Below, one piece after another: positions 1 to 4,489 of a stretch of 7,415 bases of DNA (positions within the stretch are counted from its first letter, which is position 1; each line of letters starts with the position of its first letter). The position numbers and the translations under genes were made by a program. Origin of the DNA: Candidatus Cloacimonadota bacterium (GTDB lineage Bacteria > Cloacimonadota > Cloacimonadia > Cloacimonadales > Cloacimonadaceae); contig JALNXT010000066.1 in assembly GCA_023230245.1 (NCBI GenBank), positions 1 through 7,415 on the forward strand, read 5' to 3'. The notes under the pieces were generated by a model that worked only from the letters and a program-made list of their open reading frames with translations, did no database searches and was not told the DNA's origin.

Positions 1-16
1 AAGCTGAGTTCAAACA

Positions 17-1060
17 TTAGATACCTAAGCTTAAGGAGAAGAGATACTCGCTATCGGACATCTTCATGCCTTTGTTGTTCAGCGAGAAATCGAAACGCAC
101 GTTTTTGTAGTAGTAGCCGCCGCCAAAGGTGTAATTAATGTTGCTGGTGCCATAAAAATCTCTGCTGTAAAGCCCTAATCGCAGATCCATGGTCTGTCTG
201 GAAGAGTTCTGGGCATTGGGCGTGCTGGTGCTGAAATCCCAAGTGTAGCCATAACCCAAATGATAGGTGGTTTCTGGGCTTTTGGAAATCTGGCTCTGCA
301 CGCCGGCATTCCAATGGCTGCCACCGCTATCATAACCCATGCCTAAGCTCATGCGGCGTTGGATGGATACAGCATCGTAGTTTTCCCACCATAATCTTGA
401 GAACAAATCATAGGCACAGCCTGCATAAGTGTAGTTTCCCTGTTTGAAAGTGAAGCCCAAATCAGTGGAAAAGCCCTTTACTTTATCGTCTATAAAAGCA
501 TCCCTAACAAAAGAATAGCCTACTTTGTGTTCGGCAAGATAAACAAGCCTGCCAGATAGGTATTTGAGGCTTAGCCCTGCACCCAACTTGTCATACTTTT
601 TATCATTTCCCCCAATAGAAATCTGCACTTTATCCAACTGGTAGTCATAGTATTTACTAGATAAGCCATCGGCACTAGGCTCACTGATATGTATACCCGC
701 CACAGGCTGATAGCCAAAAGAGGCTTGCTTGGTATTAAGCACAAAGTACTTAAACTGCTTGCTTTTTAATGAATTGCTGATGCTTACGGCTTCCCAGAAG
801 TTTATCTCGCTGGCGTTGGTTAGTCTGAATGAAGTGGAAAAAGAGCTAAGCTCAGCAGTCGCCAGCAGTGCAGGGTTCGAGTATGCAGCATAGGGATCGT
901 CGCTATTGTTCAAGTTAATCGCACCCATAGCCATTGTGATGGGGGACACATTGTTTTCCGGGGTGGCGTAATCATAGGATGTGATGGGAAGGGCATATTG
1001 CGCACCAAGCATCCCGATAAACAGGAAGGCAACTAAGGTTACCAGGTATTTTGTAAACAT
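17..1060 (-). CDS. Outer-membrane beta-barrel protein, PorV/PorQ/FadL-like
   Basis: This 347-residue protein starts with an export signal: 'MFTKYL', a hydrophobic core (about 6-18) and a likely cleavage near 'MLGA|QYA' (about 20-23). The mature N-terminus carries 'AINLNNSDDPYAAYSNPALL' (47-66), the 'G......DDP.A...NPA' signature shared by PorV, PorQ and FadL/OmpP1-type barrels. The rest is a string of alternating aromatic/glycine beta strands, for example 'LRLGLYSRDFYGTSNINY' and 'FGGGYYYKNVRFDFSLN', ending 'YLFSLSLGI'. It sits in the outer membrane; it may help export or shuttle proteins (PorV/PorQ-like) or take up hydrophobic molecules (FadL-like). The start at 1060 is chosen over the longer open frame to 1159 because GGAG lies five bases upstream (1066-1069), the signal peptide begins here and the extension would overlap the PAP2 gene by 83 bases. 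It is the last gene of the cluster in view. Confidence 0.82.
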   Translation of the reverse strand: MFTKYLVTLVAFLFIGMLGAQYALPITSYDYATPENNVSPITMAMGAINLNNSDDPYAAYSNPALLATAELSSFSTSFRLTNASEINFWEAVSISNSLKSKQFKYFVLNTKQASFGYQPVAGIHISEPSADGLSSKYYDYQLDKVQISIGGNDKKYDKLGAGLSLKYLSGRLVYLAEHKVGYSFVRDAFIDDKVKGFSTDLGFTFKQGNYTYAGCAYDLFSRLWWENYDAVSIQRRMSLGMGYDSGGSHWNAGVQSQISKSPETTYHLGYGYTWDFSTSTPNAQNSSRQTMDLRLGLYSRDFYGTSNINYTFGGGYYYKNVRFDFSLNNKGMKMSDSEYLFSLSLGI

Positions 1061-1063
1061 TAA

Positions 1064-1074
1064 TACTCCATTTA
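1064..1074 (-). promoter_or_regulatory. Ribosome binding site that fixes the start of the outer-membrane barrel gene
   Basis: The minus strand reads TAAATGGAGTA three bases before ATG 1060, with GGAG at a five-base spacing. It decides in favour of Met 1060 over upstream in-frame Met codons and is identical to the leader of the N-acyltransferase gene. Confidence 0.82.
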
Positions 1075-1076
1075 GC

Positions 1077-2027
1077 TTAGTGAAAACCGGCATGATTAAG
1101 CTTGGCTCGCACATAGTTTGCCAGATAATAGGCACCGATACCAGTGAATATCCCCGCAAAAGCGTCTATCGCCCAATGATAGTGGCAATAGACGGTGGCA
1201 ATGGTTAAAAAGAAAGCAATCACAGCAAAGACGATGCCCATGGGTCTGATAAATTTCAACGCAGCAACCGTGAGCACTAAAGTAATGGCGATATGGCTAC
1301 TGGGGAAAGCACCGCCTAAATGACCGGAAGTGCGGTAGATATACACCATTATATGGGTAAATAAACCACCGTGATAGGTTTTAGTAATCTCCATCGCCTC
1401 AGGGATAAACCTGCCGCCAATCACCGGTAAAACCGAGAAGATGGTGTAGCAGAGATAGAAGGCAAAGGTAAGGTTAAAGATCAGTTCTTTAAAGGCCAGG
1501 GGTTGTTTGAAATACAGATACACAGGTAACCCCAATATCATGGGATAATAGCAAAAATAGGCAAAATGGAATAGCTCCTGGAGAGCAACATAATTAAATG
1601 TTTTCCCCCATTCCAGAGAGGGGTAATAGCCAAATACACTTTTATCTATGTTCATGAACCAGGGATCCAGCCAATCTGTGAAGATTATCTGGTTAAAGGC
1701 GTGGCTGGAGGTGAAGAAATACCCAAATAGCAATACGGGATAAATACTCCTGATGAAGCTCAAGGCAGATAATAAACGAGGCTTGGCAACCACCCAGGTT
1801 TGTTGCTGCAGCCACGCTAAAATAAGCACCATCACGGCAACACTCAAATAGATAGGGATATGAACCCAAGGCTCATTTACGCGAGAAATACCGACACTCA
1901 TATAGGCAAGAATCCAACTGCAAAAGACAAGCGTAATAATATCTATTGCAGAGAGAAAGTTTTCTCCTGCGAGCTTAGCTTGTACCACTATGCGGTTATG
2001 CTTATTTTTGAGGGATGGCTTTGTCAT
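1077..2027 (-). CDS. PAP2-superfamily membrane phosphatase/phosphotransferase (Aur1/IPC-synthase-like type)
   Basis: This 316-residue protein has multiple hydrophobic segments (near 28-50, 55-73, 92-108, 150-173, 181-203, 246-281, 286-306) and the two best conserved PAP2 active-site motifs: 'GGAFPSSHIAITLVL' (238-252, with Ser244-His245) and 'CHYHWAIDAFAG' (281-292, with His284-xxx-Asp288). 'LPVIGGRFIP' (200-209) resembles the 'P..GPR' element of the PAP2_3 branch, which includes inositol-phosphorylceramide synthases and related lipid phosphotransferases; no obvious KxxxxxxRP first motif is seen, which also fits that branch. PAP2 enzymes use a phosphohistidine intermediate to dephosphorylate lipid phosphates or move headgroups on the outer face of the inner membrane. 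The start is ATG 2027, overlapping the preceding gene by 26 bases; its Shine-Dalgarno (AGG) is weak, so coupling is likely. The substrate cannot be determined from sequence. Confidence 0.87.
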   Translation of the reverse strand: MTKPSLKNKHNRIVVQAKLAGENFLSAIDIITLVFCSWILAYMSVGISRVNEPWVHIPIYLSVAVMVLILAWLQQQTWVVAKPRLLSALSFIRSIYPVLLFGYFFTSSHAFNQIIFTDWLDPWFMNIDKSVFGYYPSLEWGKTFNYVALQELFHFAYFCYYPMILGLPVYLYFKQPLAFKELIFNLTFAFYLCYTIFSVLPVIGGRFIPEAMEITKTYHGGLFTHIMVYIYRTSGHLGGAFPSSHIAITLVLTVAALKFIRPMGIVFAVIAFFLTIATVYCHYHWAIDAFAGIFTGIGAYYLANYVRAKLNHAGFH

Positions 2028-2439
2028 ACAACCTGTAAGTCTTGTAGATTACTGCATCCAGCTTCTCAGCCACATGCATCATAAGGGTGTTAATCTCCAG
2101 AACCCAAGAGAATTCTCCGCGCACATAGCCTTTGGGGATGCCATTGGTATATGAATGGTAGTGGAATACGCTATCTATTCCTCTGCCCTGAAACTCTTTT
2201 ATTACTCCCATGGTAATTACTCTGGCAGAACCGATGTGCTTTTGGGCAATGGCTGCTTTAATAAGGGTTATTGGGTTAATCCTGCCATTCATCACTTTCA
2301 GCACTTCGTTGTAATTGGGCAATGCTAAACTAAAACCAGCGGGTTTGCCATCAATTTCGGCAATGAACACCATATCGGGATCGGCTATGGGAAGCAATTC
2401 CTTCACGATATGATCAAACTCTGCCTTGGTCATCGGCAC
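2002..2439 (-). CDS. C-terminal GNAT-domain fragment of the split N-acyltransferase-like protein
   Basis: This 145-residue frame contains the second GNAT unit: 'VFIAEIDGKPAGFSLALP' (24-41), 'NEVLKVMNGRI' (44-54), the acyl-CoA pyrophosphate-binding-type motif 'VITMGVIKEFQGRGID' (74-89) and the terminal 'EFSWVLEINTLMM...KTYRLYDKAI'. Its first possible start is GTG 2439, inside the end of the upstream frame, with no Shine-Dalgarno sequence in the 25 bases before it, so independent initiation is not supported. It ends at TAA 2002 and overlaps the start of the PAP2 gene by 26 bases. It is best read as the downstream part of one gene. Confidence 0.75.
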   Translation of the reverse strand: MPMTKAEFDHIVKELLPIADPDMVFIAEIDGKPAGFSLALPNYNEVLKVMNGRINPITLIKAAIAQKHIGSARVITMGVIKEFQGRGIDSVFHYHSYTNGIPKGYVRGEFSWVLEINTLMMHVAEKLDAVIYKTYRLYDKAIPQK

Positions 2440-3125
2440 ATTACCCAGTTATATTCCCAAGCTTTGGTATAAATCTCGAAGACAGTTTCGATATCTTTCT
2501 TCATCTCTTTCTTGTTTCGGGATAGCGAACGTATCTTTACTCCTGTTCTCCGGGTTACCAAATCCACCATTCTCTGAATGCGTTCCGGCATCTCGTTGCG
2601 GATACTTAAATATGCATATAAATCCATGGTTTTAACCAAGCCCCAGCTTTCATATAGCTTCTGATAATAGCGCATATCATGACGCATCATCACCATGGGC
2701 GGGGTATCGAAGCCATCTACTAACAAGCCTATCTCTTCATTCACAGAGAAGTTCATGGGCCCCCGCATAGAGGTGAAGCCCCTGGTCATATTCCATTCAT
2801 AGGCTGTATCAAAGAGGGCATTGGCTACTTCTTGATCGTCTATACACTCGAAAAAGCCAAAGAATCCGATGTTTTCTTTATGCTCTTTGTTGTGCTGAGT
2901 ATTAGAGTGCGCCGATATTCTTCCCACCACTTTCTCATCTTTCAGCGCGAGAAATAGCTTTACTTCGGAATGCTGATAATATGGGTTTTTAGCGGGATTG
3001 AAGAACTTCTTCTGGTCGCTAATTAGAGGAGGCACCCAGTTAGCTTCGTTTTTATACAATTCAAAAGGCAGCATAATGAACTGACGCAATTGTTTAGGGC
3101 TGTCAACGGCTACAACTTTTAGCAT
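2430..3125 (-). CDS. N-terminal fragment of the split N-acyltransferase-like protein
   Basis: This 231-residue frame starts at ATG 3125 with a clear GGAG (3131-3134) five bases upstream, 18 bases after the PlsY-like gene. It carries the family's N-terminal half: 'FELYKNEANWVPPL' (21-34), 'NPYYQHSEVKLFLA' (47-60), a first GNAT-like strand 'VVGRISA' (66-72), 'GFFGFFE' (87-93), 'MRGPMNFSVNEEIG' (120-133), 'VDGFDTPP' (136-143) and 'AWEYNW' (222-227). Its last four residues, VMCR, are out-of-frame readthrough after the presumed base loss. Without the second half it would lack the C-terminal GNAT acyl-CoA site, so it is unlikely to be active alone. Confidence 0.8.
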   Translation of the reverse strand: MLKVVAVDSPKQLRQFIMLPFELYKNEANWVPPLISDQKKFFNPAKNPYYQHSEVKLFLALKDEKVVGRISAHSNTQHNKEHKENIGFFGFFECIDDQEVANALFDTAYEWNMTRGFTSMRGPMNFSVNEEIGLLVDGFDTPPMVMMRHDMRYYQKLYESWGLVKTMDLYAYLSIRNEMPERIQRMVDLVTRRTGVKIRSLSRNKKEMKKDIETVFEIYTKAWEYNWVMCR

Positions 3126-3128
3126 AAT

Positions 3129-3139
3129 TACTCCATTTA
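3129..3139 (-). promoter_or_regulatory. Ribosome binding site of the split N-acyltransferase gene
   Basis: The minus strand reads TAAATGGAGTA three bases before ATG 3125, giving a GGAG core at a five-base spacing. The same 11 bases at the same distance precede the outer-membrane barrel gene. This places independent initiation here, unlike the overlapped upstream starts. Confidence 0.8.
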
Positions 3140-3143
3140 CGGC

Positions 3144-3788
3144 TTATATTTCACCAAGTTTCTTGGACACGATAATATTTAGCACCGCCATCAAGACAGC
3201 AACGCCAAGCATGATGGCAACAAAATAAGGGGGTAGCTCTTTGCGGAAAGCAGGGATAATCGGGTATAGTATCTGGTATAACACCACCGGCAGAATCACG
3301 ATTAAATACTGAGAAAACCGTATCTGATGAAACCTAATCACCAGTACCCATGCTATAAAAGCGGTTATCAGCGTTGGGTAAAAGATGAAATAGGCGACAA
3401 AGCCCATATAGGTGAATATCCCGCGTCCACCCCTGAAGTTGTTGGTAAATGGCAAGCAATGCCCAATTAACATACCCACGCCATACAGCAGTAAAATGTA
3501 TGGTTGCAGTAGGGGAGCAATGCCCCTTATTGCACCAGTATGGTCAATAAGTCTGAGTAACATTTCTACTACCAATAGGAACAGATAAGCTTTGGCAGCA
3601 TCTAAAGCACCCACTAACACTCCCATAGGTTTGCTGATATTGGTATAGATGTTTTCTGTATCAGCCAATCCTGTGCCGACCTTATAAATATCCAGAGAGC
3701 GGAAGCTTTTGGTGACTATCCTAGCAGTAGAGAAACTGCCGTACAAGTAAGACAGGCAGAGGATTACAAAGTTAACTAGGTAGCTCAA
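3144..3788 (-). CDS. plsY: PlsY-family (acyl-phosphate:glycerol-3-phosphate acyltransferase-like) membrane protein, divergent active site, TTG start
   Basis: This 214-residue integral membrane protein has about six hydrophobic segments (near 1-23, 55-78, 90-110, 124-150, 158-178, 187-207) and the length of PlsY, which acylates glycerol-3-phosphate with acyl-phosphate to make lysophosphatidate. The family's landmarks are in order and at the right spacing: 'YGSFSTA' (16-22, usual LGS(I/F)), 'GTGLADTEN' (38-46, usual GSGNxGATN), 'DAAK' (63-66, usual DxxKG) and 'GHCLPFTNNFRGGRGI' (109-124, usual GHxFPxFxxFKGGKGV). Several normally invariant residues differ, including the motif-2 Asn and both motif-3 lysines (now Arg). 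It could be a paralogue with another acceptor rather than the housekeeping PlsY. The start is TTG at 3788, overlapping the yggS stop as TTGA; an in-frame stop lies just upstream and the next Met is residue 55, which would remove the first helix and motifs 1 and 2. A weak GGCGGT precedes it. Confidence 0.8.
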   Translation of the reverse strand: MSYLVNFVILCLSYLYGSFSTARIVTKSFRSLDIYKVGTGLADTENIYTNISKPMGVLVGALDAAKAYLFLLVVEMLLRLIDHTGAIRGIAPLLQPYILLLYGVGMLIGHCLPFTNNFRGGRGIFTYMGFVAYFIFYPTLITAFIAWVLVIRFHQIRFSQYLIVILPVVLYQILYPIIPAFRKELPPYFVAIMLGVAVLMAVLNIIVSKKLGEI

Positions 3789-4489
3789 AAATTACCGCCA
3801 ATAGCGCGCTGCCCAAAAATAGCAGACCCAATGCGAAGCATGTTTGCCCCTTCTTCCAGAGCTATCAGGTAGTCGTGGCTCATCCCCATAGAAAGATAAT
3901 CCATATTAACGTTAGGGATTTCAAGCCCTTTTATTTCATCGAAGAGGGCTTTCATTTTTGCAAACAAGGGACGGCTTACTTCTGGTTTGTCGAGCTTGCC
4001 AATGGTCATCAGTCCCCGAATACACAGGGTGCTATAGCGAGAGATTTCTTCCACACACTGGATGGCATTGGAAAAGCTAACCCCGCTTTTGGTGGCTTCT
4101 TCGCTGATATTTACCTGTATCAGTATATCTTGAAAACGATTAGTGCGCCCCAAAGCCAAATGCAGTTTTTGGGCAATATAAGTAGAATCAACCGAATGGA
4201 TGAGATAAGGTTTAAGGCTTAGCAACTGGTTAATTTTATTGCTTTGCAGATGCCCGATAAAGTGAAAGCCTTCGTATGGCACGCTAAGCAGGGGAACTTT
4301 ATGTATGGCTTCCTGTACCTTATTTTCGCCAAAATGGCTTACACCAGCTTTTAAGGCTGTTTCCATTGCTTCTACGGAATGTGTTTTTGTAACTGCTACC
4401 AGGGTAATATGTTCACTCTGGCGACCTAGCTTTGCCATTTTATCATCTATCGTATTTCGGATAGTTTCTATGTTCTTATTTATTCTCAT
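3785..4489 (-). CDS. yggS: YggS/PLPBP-family pyridoxal 5'-phosphate homeostasis protein
   Basis: This 234-residue protein has the usual length of the family, an alanine-racemase-like TIM barrel that binds PLP. It carries the diagnostic motifs in order: 'LVAVTKTHS' with the PLP-binding Lys35, 'HFGENKVQE' (52-60), 'HFIGHLQSNKINQL' (76-89), 'IHSVDS' (97-102), 'QVNISEEATKSGV' (125-137), 'RGLMTIG' (158-164), 'LSMGMSHD' (199-206) and 'RIGSAIFGQR' (219-228). Family members bind and buffer cytosolic PLP and affect amino-acid and keto-acid balance; no enzymatic activity is established. The ATG start overlaps the peptidase stop in an ATGA. A GGAGG lies 14 bases upstream (4504-4508), further than ideal, so translational coupling probably drives initiation. 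It is the only clearly cytosolic protein of the cluster. Identification is firm; its reason for being in this cluster is unknown. Confidence 0.95.
   Translation of the reverse strand: MRINKNIETIRNTIDDKMAKLGRQSEHITLVAVTKTHSVEAMETALKAGVSHFGENKVQEAIHKVPLLSVPYEGFHFIGHLQSNKINQLLSLKPYLIHSVDSTYIAQKLHLALGRTNRFQDILIQVNISEEATKSGVSFSNAIQCVEEISRYSTLCIRGLMTIGKLDKPEVSRPLFAKMKALFDEIKGLEIPNVNMDYLSMGMSHDYLIALEEGANMLRIGSAIFGQRAIGGNF

Larger units (their letters stand above)
2002..3125 (-). pseudogene. GNAT-superfamily N-acyltransferase-like gene, split by an apparent -1 base frameshift
   Basis: Two consecutive frames make one roughly 375-residue protein of a widespread family that starts 'FxLYxxxxNWVPPL', contains 'RGPxNFSxNEExGLLVDGFDTPP' and ends in a GNAT fold with 'KTYRxYxK'. 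The first frame runs 3125-2430 and the second continues from about 2443 to 2002. Within 'AWEYNW', the sequence TGGGTAATGTGCCGATGA ends the first frame as W-V-M-C-R-stop. One extra G in the GGG run (plus strand CCC 2444-2446) would give N-W-G-N-V-P-M-T, matching the expected 'NWGxVPMT' of relatives. The reading is therefore loss of a single G: a real mutation or a sequencing or assembly error. No slippery heptamer or obvious pseudoknot supports programmed shifting. Intact relatives are predicted acyl-CoA-dependent N-acyltransferases; the substrate is unknown from sequence alone. Both halves are otherwise well conserved, which argues for a recent break or an error. Confidence 0.85.

Noticed and set aside
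24..36. Near-palindrome CCTAAGCTTAAGG as a terminator or operator
   Set aside because: It lies inside the last codons of the barrel gene, only eight bases (TAAGCTTA) pair perfectly and there is no T-run after it.
1061..1159. N-terminal extension of the barrel gene to an upstream in-frame Met at 1159
   Set aside because: It would overlap the PAP2 gene and push the signal peptide 33 residues inside; the GGAG and signal peptide fix the start at 1060.
2430..2450. Programmed -1 ribosomal frameshift in the N-acyltransferase gene
   Set aside because: The site reads AAC TGG GTA with no X XXY YYZ heptamer, and no strong stem-loop is evident just downstream; a lost base is simpler.
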